From Pirellulales bacterium (GTDB lineage Bacteria > Planctomycetota > Planctomycetia > Pirellulales > DATAWG01): a stretch of DNA of 64,000 bases. The position numbers were made by a program, and so were the translations under genes. The stretch covers positions 26,014 through 90,013 of the forward strand of contig DASZFO010000064.1 in assembly GCA_035939775.1 (NCBI GenBank), written 5' to 3'. Numbering within the stretch: position 1 is the stretch's first letter; each line of letters begins with the position of its first letter. The notes below the pieces were generated by a model. The model had not been told where the DNA came from. It made no database searches and saw only the letters and a program-made list of their open reading frames with translations. This document shows, one piece after another, positions 52,800 to 61,690 of this stretch.

Positions 52800-53756
52800 A
52801 TGGCCAAGAAACATCGCCAAGCCTTTACTCTCGTTGAACTTCTGGTCGTGATCGCGATCATCGGGATATTGATCGCACTGCTGCTGCCCGCGATTCAGGC
52901 GGCGCGAGAATCTGCCCGCAAGACCCAATGTGCCAACAATCTCCGCCAGATTGGTTTGGCGATGGAGAACTTCCAAAGCGGCAAACGCCATTTTCCAGCC
53001 GGCTATCTGGCGACAATTCCATACTCGGACGGCGCGAGCGACACGTCGCCCGGCTGGGGTTGGGGGACGGCGATCTTGCCGTTTATCGAGGAAAACAGCG
53101 TTTTCAAGCAGATTAGTTTCCCCGCGCCGATTGAAGCCCCGACCAACGCGGTTGCCGTCCGTTCATTGATCCCTCTTTATCGCTGCCCATCGGATTTTTC
53201 CCCGCAAACAGGCTTCGCCGTGTCCGATGGTTCTGGCAATACACTGGCGACGGCTGCACCTTCGAGTTATGCCGCGTGCTGCGGTGGCGATGAGTCGGAC
53301 GTGACCGCGCAAACCGGCGCGGGAATCTTCTTTCGAAACAGCCAGACAACCATCGCGCAGATCACCGACGGCACGAGCAAAACAATCCTCATCGGCGAAA
53401 GAGCTTGGGCCAATACGAATGGAATCTGGGTCGGTGCGATTGCCCACGCCCTCTGCCGTCGCGGCGAGCAGAATCCTTGTCCCGGCACCGAAGCGGTTAC
53501 CGCTCCGGCCGCCACGCTCGTTTTGGCACACTGTCATTTGAACAATGCGACCAACGACGCGGATGGCGCGCTGGACGACTTCTCAAGCCGTCACGCCGAC
53601 GGCTCGAATTTCGTTCTCGCCGATGGCTCCGTTCATTTCGTGCAAAGCGTTCCGGTTGATGCCGGTGCCGGCAAATACACTCCCGACGGCCTCATCTTTC
53701 AGGCCCTGGGAACCAGGGCGGGCGGAGAATCGATTCCTGTCGATTGGCTGAAATAG
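52800..53756 (+). CDS. DUF1559 pseudopilin-like protein
   Basis: 318 residues from ATG 52800, with a perfect GGAGG SD. The N-terminus [34 protein letters not shown] helix has Glu at +5 and a basic leader, so it should be processed by a prepilin peptidase. DUF1559 features: [63 protein letters not shown] and the C-terminal [20 protein letters not shown]. It is a stand-alone gene with a clear promoter and a Fur-like operator, the reverse of the cluster-embedded copy at 35711. Function is unknown but secretion/surface is likely. Confidence 0.9.
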   Translation: MAKKHRQAFTLVELLVVIAIIGILIALLLPAIQAARESARKTQCANNLRQIGLAMENFQSGKRHFPAGYLATIPYSDGASDTSPGWGWGTAILPFIEENSVFKQISFPAPIEAPTNAVAVRSLIPLYRCPSDFSPQTGFAVSDGSGNTLATAAPSSYAACCGGDESDVTAQTGAGIFFRNSQTTIAQITDGTSKTILIGERAWANTNGIWVGAIAHALCRRGEQNPCPGTEAVTAPAATLVLAHCHLNNATNDADGALDDFSSRHADGSNFVLADGSVHFVQSVPVDAGAGKYTPDGLIFQALGTRAGGESIPVDWLK

Positions 53757-53871
53757 TTCGTCTCGACCGATGTCCCCATGTGCATCGGCCCGCGGACGAC
53801 GCTGGCGGCTTCCGCCGAGCACTTGCTAAACTGGCGGTCGGGCCGGGCCGGCATCTTCGCCGAACGTCGTT

Positions 53872-55326
53872 ATGGCCCATTCGATTCAAGTCGGACAAGC
53901 CATGCACCAAACCGCCTCCAGCAGCTATCATTCGGCGCTCGAATTCTTGCTGAGCCGGATCGACTACGAGCGGGCGACGATGGTGCCCTATCGCCGGCGC
54001 GAGTTCCATCTCGATCGCATGCACGATCTGCTTGGCCGGCTCGGCAACCCGCACTTGGCGCTCAAGGTCGTTCACATTGCGGGCACCAAGGGGAAAGGCT
54101 CGACGGCGGCTATGACGGCCGCGATGCTCACGGCGGCCGGCTATCGAACTGGCCTCTACACCTCGCCTCATCTCGATCGAGTCGAAGAGCGGTTGATGAT
54201 TGACGGCTGTCCTTGCACGCCGGGGCAATTCATCGCGCTCTTGGATCGGCTGCGGCCGGTTGTCGAGGCAATCGACGACGAAGGGACCGGCGCGGACGCC
54301 CAGATTCGCGACGGATTCTTCGGGCCGACGTATTTCGAGATTACCACGGCGATGGCCTTTTTGCACTTCGCTGAAGAACGAACTGACGTCGCCGTGATCG
54401 AAGTGGGGCTCGGCGGACGGCTCGATTCGACGAATGTCGTCCGGCCGCTAGTCTCCGTCATCACCAGCATCAGCTTCGACCACATGAAGCAGCTCGGCTC
54501 GAGTCTCGACGCCATTGCCCGCGAGAAGGCCGGCATCATCAAGCCGGGCGTGCCGGTCGTCAGCGGCGTGCTGGCCGACGAGGCACGTCGTGCGATCACT
54601 GAAATTGGCCGCGAGCGCGGATCGACGATCTCGCAACTCGGCGTCGATTTTGATTTCACTTATCGACCGCCGCATGAGCTGGACAGCGCCGCAGCGCTCG
54701 GCGAAATCGACTTTCGCTTCCCGCAACTTAATAGCGACGGCCGCTGCGGCAATCTGAAACTCGCGCTGTTGGGCCGGCATCAAGCCTCGAACGCCGCGGT
54801 GGCGCTGGCGACGATCGCGGAACTACGGCGGCAGGGCTGGAACGTGCCCGAGTCGGCGGTCCGCCGCGGGCTCGCGGAGACGCGCTGCCCGGCGCGCATC
54901 GATTTGGTTTCGCGGCGGCCGACGATCGTGATCGACACGGCGCACAACCTGGCCTCGATCCGCTCGCTGGTCGAAACGCTCGACGAGAGTTTTTCGTCCA
55001 GGCGGCAGTTGTTGCTCTTCGCCGCCACGCAGGAAAAGCAGGTCCGCGAGATGATGGAGATCCTGCTGCCGCGTTTCGATCGCGTGATCCTGACTCGCTA
55101 TTGGAACAATCCGCGCGGGATGCCACTGGAACATCTGGCCGAGCTGGCCGCGCAGGTTTCGAGCGTTCCGCAGGAAGTCTTTCCGACGCCGAGCGAGGCA
55201 TGGCGCCGGATCCGACAGCTCACCACGCCAGAGCATTTGGTGTGCGTAACCGGATCGTTCTTTCTGGCTGCCGAGATTCGCGCTCAAATCGACGCGGCGA
55301 ACGGCCCTCTCGGACTCGACAGTTGA
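53872..55326 (+). CDS. folC: Folylpolyglutamate synthase / dihydrofolate synthase
   Basis: 484 residues from ATG 53872; ATG 53902 is a good alternative. The ATP loop is HIAGTKGKGSTAAMTAAML, with YTSPHLDRVEERL, AVIEVGLGGRLDSTNVV, SITSISFDHMKQLGSSLDAIA and the DTAHNLASIRSLVETL motif. It adds glutamate to dihydropteroate or folates. No other folate gene is near. Its last ~100 bases overlap, on the opposite strand, a small candidate gene. Confidence 0.93.
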   Translation: MAHSIQVGQAMHQTASSSYHSALEFLLSRIDYERATMVPYRRREFHLDRMHDLLGRLGNPHLALKVVHIAGTKGKGSTAAMTAAMLTAAGYRTGLYTSPHLDRVEERLMIDGCPCTPGQFIALLDRLRPVVEAIDDEGTGADAQIRDGFFGPTYFEITTAMAFLHFAEERTDVAVIEVGLGGRLDSTNVVRPLVSVITSISFDHMKQLGSSLDAIAREKAGIIKPGVPVVSGVLADEARRAITEIGRERGSTISQLGVDFDFTYRPPHELDSAAALGEIDFRFPQLNSDGRCGNLKLALLGRHQASNAAVALATIAELRRQGWNVPESAVRRGLAETRCPARIDLVSRRPTIVIDTAHNLASIRSLVETLDESFSSRRQLLLFAATQEKQVREMMEILLPRFDRVILTRYWNNPRGMPLEHLAELAAQVSSVPQEVFPTPSEAWRRIRQLTTPEHLVCVTGSFFLAAEIRAQIDAANGPLGLDS

Positions 55327-55519
55327 AACGGATCGGCTCGCTGACGACGCGCTCGCGGCGCATCTCACGGGCATGTTCGCGATGCAGATCGGCGATATAC
55401 GGATCGGCCCAGGGGAGCAATTCCGGGATCGACTGCGTCGTCGCTTGAGAGCGCGGCTCATCCCCGGAAAATGCCAGCGAAGCGGAATGCGCGGCGGCGT
55501 GAAGTTGGCTGATCGACAT
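55220..55519 (-). CDS. Small planctomycete protein overlapping folC antisense
   Basis: 99 residues from ATG 55519, which has a perfect GGAGG 8 bases upstream, a better start signal than many genes here. It begins MSISQLHAAAHSASLAF and contains ELLPWADPYIADLHREH, a pattern I associate with short uncharacterised planctomycete proteins. The C-terminal third is basic (REGRSPRRFERESRQPE) and lies opposite the 3' end of folC by 107 bases, so the true end may be altered or the tail spurious. Confidence 0.5.
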   Translation of the reverse strand: MSISQLHAAAHSASLAFSGDEPRSQATTQSIPELLPWADPYIADLHREHAREMRRERVVSEPIRFNCRVREGRSPRRFERESRQPERTIRLRTPNALAW

Positions 55520-55816
55520 GATTTGAACCTCCGATGTTCCGAGTTGCGACGGGCCGCCGTGCGGCAGTGTTGATTCGGCCCTCCCCTTGCAACTGCCGGG
55601 CCAAGGAGTAGCTTTGCGAACCGCCAAGGTGGTCCGGCGGGCGATTCAAGCCCGGATAGGCCCTATTGCAAAAGCACTTATGGCGGCGTGCTAGCATCTG
55701 GCCAAGCGCTTGTTTTGAGCGGCAGCCGAGCGAGAAGCCGTCGGAAAGATTTTCAAACGGCCACTGCGAATCCGCCAATGTGATAGGCACACTCCGTATG
55801 CCGTAACCAAGCGGAT

Positions 55817-55833
55817 GGCACACGTAGTGTGCC
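55817..55833. repeat. Short hairpin repeat near serC
   Basis: GGCACAC GTA GTGTGCC, preceded by a related AGGCACACTCCGTATGCC. It lies just downstream of serC (minus strand) and could aid termination, but without a T-run. Confidence 0.5.
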
Positions 55834-55845
55834 TGCTACAGTACC

Positions 55846-56940
55846 TCACCCGCTCCGCTTGGCGAAATCGCGCATGAATCCGGCGAGCGTTTCGACCCCT
55901 GCGACCGGCATGGCGTTGTAAATCGAGGCCCGAATGCCGCCCACCGAGCGATGCCCTTTAAGATCGCAAAGCTGGTGCTTCGTGGCCTCTTGGACGAACG
56001 TCTTTTCCAGCTCTTCGCTCGGCAATCGGAAGGTGACGTTCATCTGCGAGCGGCTGTCTGGCCGGGCGTGCGGCCGGTAGAAGCCGCCCGACGAATCGAG
56101 CACGTCGTAGAGCAGCTTCGATTTCCGCTGGTTGAGCGCTGCCATTTTTTCCAGCCCGCCGATTTCGTTCTTGAGCCAGCGGGCGACGAGCATGAACGCA
56201 TACACGGCGAACACCGGCGGCGTGTTCGGCCGCGAATCGTTCTTGACGAAATTCGAGTAGTCGAGCATCCCCGGCAGGGCCTTCGGCACGCGCTCAACCA
56301 AATCATCGCGGATGACAGCCATCGTCACGCCGGCGATTCCCGCGTTCTTTTGGGCGCAGGCATAAATCAGCCCATAGCGATTCACCGCGACCGGCCGCGA
56401 GAGAAAGTCGGACGAGCTGTCGCAAATCAGCGGCACGCCGCCGGTCTCCGGCTCGCCCACGAATTCGATCCCCTGGATCGTTTCGTTCGACGTGAAATGG
56501 ACATACACCGCCTCGGGGCTGAGCTTCAACTCGCTCCACTTGGGCAGGTAGGAATAATTGTGCTCCTTGCCGTCCCAAACGACGCGGGTCGGCCCTTGCT
56601 TCTGCGCCTCCTTGATCGCCGCATTGCCCCAGGAGCCGGTCAGGATGTATTCAGCCGTTTTGCCCGAGTCGCGGAGGAAGTTCATCGCGACCATCGTGAA
56701 CTGCAAATGGGCGCCCCCTTGCAGGAAGATGATGCGATAATTCTCGGGCACGCGCAGCAATTCCCGAGTGAGCGCTTGGGCCTCGGCCAGGATGGCGTCG
56801 AACGCCTTGCTGCGATGGCTGATCTCAAGCACCGACATGCCAACCCCCGGCAGCGCAAGCATCTCCCCCTGGATTTGCTCGAGCACAGGTACGGGCATCA
56901 CGGCGGGACCGGGCGAAAAATTGAATACGCGTTCAGTCAT
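55846..56940 (-). CDS. serC: Phosphoserine aminotransferase
   Basis: 364 residues from ATG 56940; the longer frame adds an unrelated N-terminus. Class V aminotransferase motifs of SerC: VFNFSPGPAVMPVPVLEQIQ, EISHRSKAFD, FLQGGAHLQFTMVAMNFL, CDSSSDFLSRP and the PLP lysine in ACAQKNAGIAGV, with a C-terminal GHRSVGGIRASIYNA. It makes phosphoserine from 3-phosphohydroxypyruvate in serine (and pyridoxine) synthesis. It is divergent from the S9 peptidase gene. Confidence 0.95.
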   Translation of the reverse strand: MTERVFNFSPGPAVMPVPVLEQIQGEMLALPGVGMSVLEISHRSKAFDAILAEAQALTRELLRVPENYRIIFLQGGAHLQFTMVAMNFLRDSGKTAEYILTGSWGNAAIKEAQKQGPTRVVWDGKEHNYSYLPKWSELKLSPEAVYVHFTSNETIQGIEFVGEPETGGVPLICDSSSDFLSRPVAVNRYGLIYACAQKNAGIAGVTMAVIRDDLVERVPKALPGMLDYSNFVKNDSRPNTPPVFAVYAFMLVARWLKNEIGGLEKMAALNQRKSKLLYDVLDSSGGFYRPHARPDSRSQMNVTFRLPSEELEKTFVQEATKHQLCDLKGHRSVGGIRASIYNAMPVAGVETLAGFMRDFAKRSG

Positions 56941-57254
56941 GGGAATGATAGTGTAAATGGAAGAGGTCGAATCCAGCTTTGCAAACACCAGTCAATTACA
57001 GAAGGATAGGATTTAACGGCGTTGCCGGTCAAGGACGCCGCAGCCCCAGCCACCTGGGCTCGACAGTGCGACGGGCCCGAGCGCGATCGTTTCTTGCGTC
57101 AATCGGAGCAGTCGGAAGAGTGACGAGGGGCTTGCTTTTTTCGTCCCCATCCGGACTATAAGTGCATCCGGCCGCGATCAAGATCGAGATGGGCGGCGTA
57201 GTTAGAGCAAGCGTTTCAAACCCACACTATCCACGCTGGCAAGTTTCTCACGTT
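56941..57254. other. Divergent intergenic region serC / S9 peptidase
   Basis: 314 bases. It should hold promoters for both genes, but I did not find a convincing pair of boxes, repeat or RNA. The ORF extension into it from the right is not supported. Confidence 0.4.
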
Positions 57255-59444
57255 ATGAAACAACTACTTACACGCGCCATACATCGCGCTCGCCAATTCG
57301 CGGCCGCCGCTTTGGCGATCGCTGCATCCGCCGGTTTCCTGCCTAATATGTCACATGCTGCCGATAACCCGCTGGCGGCAAAAGTCACTGCTGCCTCGCG
57401 CGATGCGGTCAGCCGGACCATGCCGCCGCCGACTCCCGCGGGCCACGCCACCGGGCTGATCCCGCGGCAGGTCCTATTCGGCAATCCCGACAAGGCCGCG
57501 GCCCGAATGAGCCACGACGGCAAGTGGCTGAGCTATTTGGCCTCGGTCGATGGCGTGCTCAACATCTGGGTCGCGCCGATCGATAAGCTCGCGGAGGCCA
57601 AACCGGTCACCAAGGAAAAGGACCGCCCGATCGCCAGCTATTTCTGGGCCTACACGAACAAGCACCTGCTCTACTCGCAAGACGTAAAGGGAGACGAGAA
57701 TTTCCACATTTATGCCGTCGATCTGGAGAGCGGCAATATCAAGGACCTCACCCCGCGCGGCGCCAAGCAAGAGGTTCGCGCCGAGATTGAGGAAGTGAGC
57801 TATAAGTTCCCGCACGAGATACTGATCGGGCTGAACGACCGCGATCCGCAATACCATGACATTTATCGCATGAACATCGAGACGGGCGAGAAGCAGCTCG
57901 TGCAGAAGAACGAAGAATTCGCCGGCTTCGTCACCGATGAGGACTACCGGATCCGTTTCGCCGAGAAATTCGCCCCGGACGGCAGCGCCCTGATCCTCAA
58001 GCCGGACGGCAAGCAGGGCTGGACCGATTTCCTCACGATCCCCCAGGCCGATACGCTCACGACCGGCGTCCGCGGGTTCGACAAATCGGGCGACGTGCTT
58101 TATTTCGTCGATAGCCGCGGCCGCGACACGGGCGCCGTCACCACGCTCGATCTGAAGACTGGCCAGCAAAGGGTGATCGCGGAAAACGGCCGCGCCGATG
58201 CCGGCGGCATCATGGCCCATCCGACCGAGAACACGATCCAGGCGATCTCGTTCGATTACGATCGGACTCGCTGGCAGTTTTTCGATAAAGCGATCGAAGC
58301 GGACTTCGAATATCTCAAGACCGTGGCCGACGGCGACATCACGATCGTCAGCCGCACGCTCGACGATCGGCAGTGGATCGTCGCGTTCCTGATGGACAAC
58401 GGCCCGGTGCGCTACTACCACTACGACCGCCCGACGAAGAAGGAGCGGTTCCTGTTCACGAACCGCGACGACCTCACGAAATGGCCGCTGCAAAAAATGC
58501 ATCCGGTCGTCATCCGTTCCCGCGACGGCCTCGACCTCGTAAGCTACCTAACGCTTCCGCCCGGCGCCGACTCACAATCCAGCGCCGCGGCCGCCGCTTC
58601 CGGTTCCCCGAGCCCCGAACCCCGAGTCCCGACCCCCGTTCCCCTCCTCATCGACGTTCACGGTGGCCCTTGGGCCCGCGACTCTTGGGGCCTGAATCCC
58701 AACACGCAGCTTTGGGCCAATCGCGGTTACGCCGTGTTGAGCGTGAACTATCGCGGCTCGACCGGCTTCGGCAAGAAGTTCGCGAACGCGGGCGAGAAAG
58801 AGTGGGGCCGCAAGATGCACGACGACATCCTCGATGCCGCCGATTGGGCCGTGAAGCAGAAGATCGCCGATCCGGACAAGATCGCCATCATGGGCGGGAG
58901 CTACGGCGGCTACGAAACGCTGGTGGCCATGACGATGACCCCCGACCGCTTCGCCTGCGGAGTGGACATCGTCGGCCCATCGAACCTGATCACGCTCTTG
59001 AAGACGATTCCGCCCTATTGGGGCCCGGCCTTGCAGATGTTCAAAGACCGCGTCGGCGATCCGGGGACGGCAGAGGGGCAAAAGTTGCTCACCGAGCGCT
59101 CGCCGTTGACCTTCGCCGATCGCATTCGCCGACCATTGCTCATCGGCCAAGGCGCCCACGATCCGCGGGTCAAGCAGAGCGAGGCCGACCAGATCGTCCA
59201 CGCGATGCAGGCGAAGAAGATCCCCGTGACCTACGTGCTCTTCGCCGATGAGGGACACGGCTTCCATCGCCCGGAAAACAACACGGCCTTCACCGCTGTC
59301 ACGGAAGCCTTCCTCGCCCGCCACCTAGGCGGCCGCTACGAATCCTACGGCGACTCCTTCAAAGGCTCGACGATCGCCGTGCCGACCGGCGCGGATCAAG
59401 TGCCTGCTTTACAAGAAGCGCTCGCGGCACATGAGAAGAAGTGA
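57255..59444 (+). CDS. Exported S9 family prolyl oligopeptidase-like peptidase
   Basis: 729 residues from ATG 57255. A signal peptide (AAALAIAASAGFLPNMSHAAD) is followed by a beta-propeller (residues ~60-440: DGKWLSYLASVDGVLNIWVA, AVDLESGNIKDLTPRG) and an alpha/beta hydrolase domain with LLIDVHGGPWARDSWGL, GGSYGGYE (S549), GAHDPRVKQSE (D636) and DEGHGFHRPEN (H668). This is a complete S9C-like serine peptidase, probably periplasmic. The loop before the HGGP motif (SPSPEPRVPTPVP) is encoded by a C/G-rich repeat. Confidence 0.92.
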   Translation: MKQLLTRAIHRARQFAAAALAIAASAGFLPNMSHAADNPLAAKVTAASRDAVSRTMPPPTPAGHATGLIPRQVLFGNPDKAAARMSHDGKWLSYLASVDGVLNIWVAPIDKLAEAKPVTKEKDRPIASYFWAYTNKHLLYSQDVKGDENFHIYAVDLESGNIKDLTPRGAKQEVRAEIEEVSYKFPHEILIGLNDRDPQYHDIYRMNIETGEKQLVQKNEEFAGFVTDEDYRIRFAEKFAPDGSALILKPDGKQGWTDFLTIPQADTLTTGVRGFDKSGDVLYFVDSRGRDTGAVTTLDLKTGQQRVIAENGRADAGGIMAHPTENTIQAISFDYDRTRWQFFDKAIEADFEYLKTVADGDITIVSRTLDDRQWIVAFLMDNGPVRYYHYDRPTKKERFLFTNRDDLTKWPLQKMHPVVIRSRDGLDLVSYLTLPPGADSQSSAAAAASGSPSPEPRVPTPVPLLIDVHGGPWARDSWGLNPNTQLWANRGYAVLSVNYRGSTGFGKKFANAGEKEWGRKMHDDILDAADWAVKQKIADPDKIAIMGGSYGGYETLVAMTMTPDRFACGVDIVGPSNLITLLKTIPPYWGPALQMFKDRVGDPGTAEGQKLLTERSPLTFADRIRRPLLIGQGAHDPRVKQSEADQIVHAMQAKKIPVTYVLFADEGHGFHRPENNTAFTAVTEAFLARHLGGRYESYGDSFKGSTIAVPTGADQVPALQEALAAHEKK
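58603..58640. repeat. Low-complexity CCCCGA repeat inside the S9 peptidase gene
   Basis: Tandem, imperfect units of the form GAGCCCCGAACCCCGAG... encode the proline-rich loop between the propeller and the hydrolase domain. The frame is kept. Confidence 0.6.
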
Positions 59445-59531
59445 GATGGCGGTCAGCGGACCCAGCGTAGGCGGAGGCGGCCAACGCTGGGCTAGAGGCC
59501 GCAACGCTGTTGGCGTAGAGAAGGCATCCAA

Positions 59532-59846
59532 CTACATGATCTTGCTGACGATCATGATGGTGACAAATATGCGGAAGAACAAATATGAAACTGGCAATCC
59601 GGCAATAAATCCGCCTATCTCGGCAACGGCGCGAATCGTGTCCGGAGATAGTCCTGCCACCCGAAAGATGATGCCGATGGTGGCGACGACGAAGACTCCG
59701 GCGATAGCGCCAGCGCCCGTCGCGCAGATCGAAAAGAGAAGCCACGCGACGAAATAGTCTCCCTCTCGCACTGGCTTCGGCCGATTGATTTGTGCCGGTT
59801 CTACATGCGGGGATGAATATGGATTGCTGTCAGGTTGCATTGACAT
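59532..59846 (-). CDS. Small membrane protein, NPYSSPH family, copy A
   Basis: 104 residues. It begins MSMQPDSNPYSSPHVEP, a soluble N-terminus, then has two or more membrane helices (YFVAWLLFSICATGAGAIAG, VAEIGGFIAGLPVSYLFFRIFV). It is closely similar in layout and sequence to its neighbour 16 bases upstream, so the two are tandem duplicates. An SD (GGAG) precedes the ATG. Function unknown. Confidence 0.75.
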   Translation of the reverse strand: MSMQPDSNPYSSPHVEPAQINRPKPVREGDYFVAWLLFSICATGAGAIAGVFVVATIGIIFRVAGLSPDTIRAVAEIGGFIAGLPVSYLFFRIFVTIMIVSKIM

Positions 59847-59862
59847 GACTCCACTGCCCCGT

Positions 59863-60189
59863 TCATTCGCCAGTATTCACGATCTTACCAACGATCATCC
59901 GGCCGACGAATAGGCGGAAGAACGCATACGAAATTGGCAGCCCGGTAATGAATGCGATGATCATGGCGACGCCGCGAATCGTATCCAGGGATTGTCCGGC
60001 CCCGCCCAAAACAAAACCGATCACGCCTCCCGCGACGGCTCCGGCGAAGAATCCAGCGACCGTGGCGCACAGGAAGAAGCACAGCCAAGCCAGAAAATAG
60101 TCCATCTCTTGCAGCGGCGGCGGCGGATTGCGAAGGCCTGACGCCTCATGCGGGGATGAATACGGATTGCCGTCAGATTGCATCGACAT
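59863..60189 (-). CDS. Small membrane protein, NPYSSPH family, copy B
   Basis: 108 residues from ATG 60189; the longer frame is not supported. It begins MSMQSDGNPYSSPHE and has the helices YFLAWLCFFLCATVAGFFAG and GVAMIIAFITGLPISYAFFRL, matching copy A. It is upstream of copy A in the same direction, so they are probably one transcript. Function is unknown. Confidence 0.75.
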   Translation of the reverse strand: MSMQSDGNPYSSPHEASGLRNPPPPLQEMDYFLAWLCFFLCATVAGFFAGAVAGGVIGFVLGGAGQSLDTIRGVAMIIAFITGLPISYAFFRLFVGRMIVGKIVNTGE

Positions 60190-60295
60190 GGTTTTCCTTT
60201 CAGATTCTTCAAATGTGGCAGGGCGATTTCCTGTCGCCGATTCTATCAGCCCGCAGACACGAATCGAAGCCTCGCCGCAAATCTGATCTCGTTCC

Positions 60296-60345
60296 AATCC
60301 TGTAAATCCTGTCGAGAATTCTTAGACAGGATTTTGCAGGATTGT
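60296..60345. repeat. Dispersed inverted repeat (AATCCTGTAAATCCTGTC)
   Basis: CAATCCTGTAAATCCTGTC and GACAGGATTTTGCAGGATTG face each other around 12 bases. Confidence 0.75.
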
Positions 60346-60370
60346 AATGGTTTAGCTGTTAGAAGGAGAG

Positions 60371-60455
60371 AACCACGGATTTCACGGATAAGGTCGGGAA
60401 AGAAATGGATTTGGCCCCATTCAGAAAATCCGCGTCATCCGCAAAATCCGTGGTT
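60371..60455. repeat. Dispersed inverted repeat (AACCACGGATTTCACGGAT)
   Basis: AACCACGGATTTCACGGAT and ATCCGCAAAATCCGTGGTT face each other around ~47 bases. This repeat type is familiar from environmental planctomycete and related genomes. Confidence 0.75.
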
Positions 60456-60720
60456 TGCGGCATTCGGTTGAAGAGTTGCAACAACCAATGAATCCAGCCG
60501 CCCGCGTCCGGCCTTGTCAACAGTAGGCTTGAGCAATTGACTTCGCCCAGATTCCCGCCCGACGATGTATCGGCCAGGCGGCCCGGCGATGCGCGGCCCC
60601 AAAATCGCTTGCTCCGGCTGCCCGGCGTCGAGGATAATGCGACCGTGCAAGCCGATTCGCCAAGGTTGATGGCGACGAGAACGCGGTTGACTACTCGTAA
60701 GTATAGTTGTGGTCGGTGTC

Positions 60721-61134
60721 ATGGAACAAACAGAGCAGCGAACTTGGTGGGGGCGGAATTGGAAATGGGTCTTGCCTGTCGGTTGTTTGGGAAGCCTCGC
60801 TCTCGTGGTCGTGTTTTGTGCGGGGATCGCCGCCATAATTCTGGGAAGCATGAAGTCTTCCTGGGCCTGTTCTGAGGGACTGGCTCTTGCATGGCACAAT
60901 GCGAAAGTTGTTGAGAAACTTGGCGAGCCGATCGAGACCGGCTGGTTCGTTACTGGATCAATAGAAGTTGCTGGCCCCTCAGGCACTGCCAATCTCGCCG
61001 TTCCCATTCACGGGCCGCACAATAGTGGTACGCTTTACGTCGTTGCGCATAAGGCTGCTGACCAATGGCAATTCGACCGCGCCGAAGTAGAAGTCAACAG
61101 CGACGAAAAGAGAATCGACCTACTAACCAAGTGA
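60721..61134 (+). CDS. Coa1-like (cytochrome c oxidase assembly factor 1 family) membrane protein
   Basis: 137 residues from ATG 60721. It has one membrane helix (VLPVGCLGSLALVVVFCAGIAAII) after a basic, Trp-rich N-terminus, then a small beta domain with SEGLALAWHNAKVVEKLGEPI, GSIEVAGPSGTANLAVPIHGP and GTLYVVAHKAADQWQFDRAEV. This pattern matches Coa1-family domains. In bacteria their role is not defined, and no oxidase gene is nearby. Confidence 0.7.
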   Translation: MEQTEQRTWWGRNWKWVLPVGCLGSLALVVVFCAGIAAIILGSMKSSWACSEGLALAWHNAKVVEKLGEPIETGWFVTGSIEVAGPSGTANLAVPIHGPHNSGTLYVVAHKAADQWQFDRAEVEVNSDEKRIDLLTK

Positions 61135-61201
61135 CAGCAGGAGAATCGCTAACGCGGCCCCTTTGCTTTGTACACTACTTTTTCGATGAGGAGTCCAAGC
61201 A

Positions 61202-61690
61202 ATGAAGACGAAGGCTGCCTTCGAAGGCGTCGTTGTGGTCGTGACGCTCGCAGCCGGCATCCATGCCGCGAGGGCGGACGAGCCCGAGGCCGTTTTCCGC
61301 GTGAAGAATACAACCGACGTAACCGCTGGCGTCTGGGTCGGATCGGAGAAAGGCACTGAGGCCAACCCGTGGACGCACGTGGACATCGACGCTGGCAAAG
61401 ATGCCACCATCGCGCTTAAGGCACCGGATCGGTTCGTCGTCGTTGTCGATTACGGCACGCAACGAAGCCGGTCGAAACCGATCGCGCTCAGAGCTTTCCT
61501 CGCAAAGCATCCGAACTATCTCTTGAGCTTGGATCTTATAGCGTTTCGTGGAGCCGGCGACGGATTCGACGGAGGGCGAACGTTCAGTATTGATTTCCTC
61601 GCGTCGGACGATCCAGCCAAGCAGTCGCAGCCTGCCAAATCATCCGAAGTTCCCAGGTTCGAGTTCTCCAGCGAATTGAAACAACCATGA
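61202..61690 (+). CDS. Exported hypothetical protein
   Basis: 162 residues from ATG 61202, with GAGGAG upstream. A signal peptide (AFEGVVVVVTLAAGIHAARA) precedes a beta-rich domain (FRVKNTTDVTAGVWVGSE, DAGKDATIALKAPDRFVVVVD). No family recognised. Its stop overlaps the start of the beta-lactamase-fold gene by four bases (ATGA), so they are probably translated together. Confidence 0.7.
   Translation: MKTKAAFEGVVVVVTLAAGIHAARADEPEAVFRVKNTTDVTAGVWVGSEKGTEANPWTHVDIDAGKDATIALKAPDRFVVVVDYGTQRSRSKPIALRAFLAKHPNYLLSLDLIAFRGAGDGFDGGRTFSIDFLASDDPAKQSQPAKSSEVPRFEFSSELKQP

Larger units (their letters stand above)
60190..60720. other. Intergenic region with two dispersed inverted repeats
   Basis: 531 bases. 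Two inverted repeats lie at 60296-60345 and 60371-60455. The rest (60456-60720) holds a GC-rich antisense frame that I cannot link to a family, possibly a decayed gene. Confidence 0.6.

Noticed and set aside
60435..61007. Minus-strand 190-residue frame
   Set aside because: It overlaps the Coa1-like gene and has no recognisable domain; at most a decayed gene.
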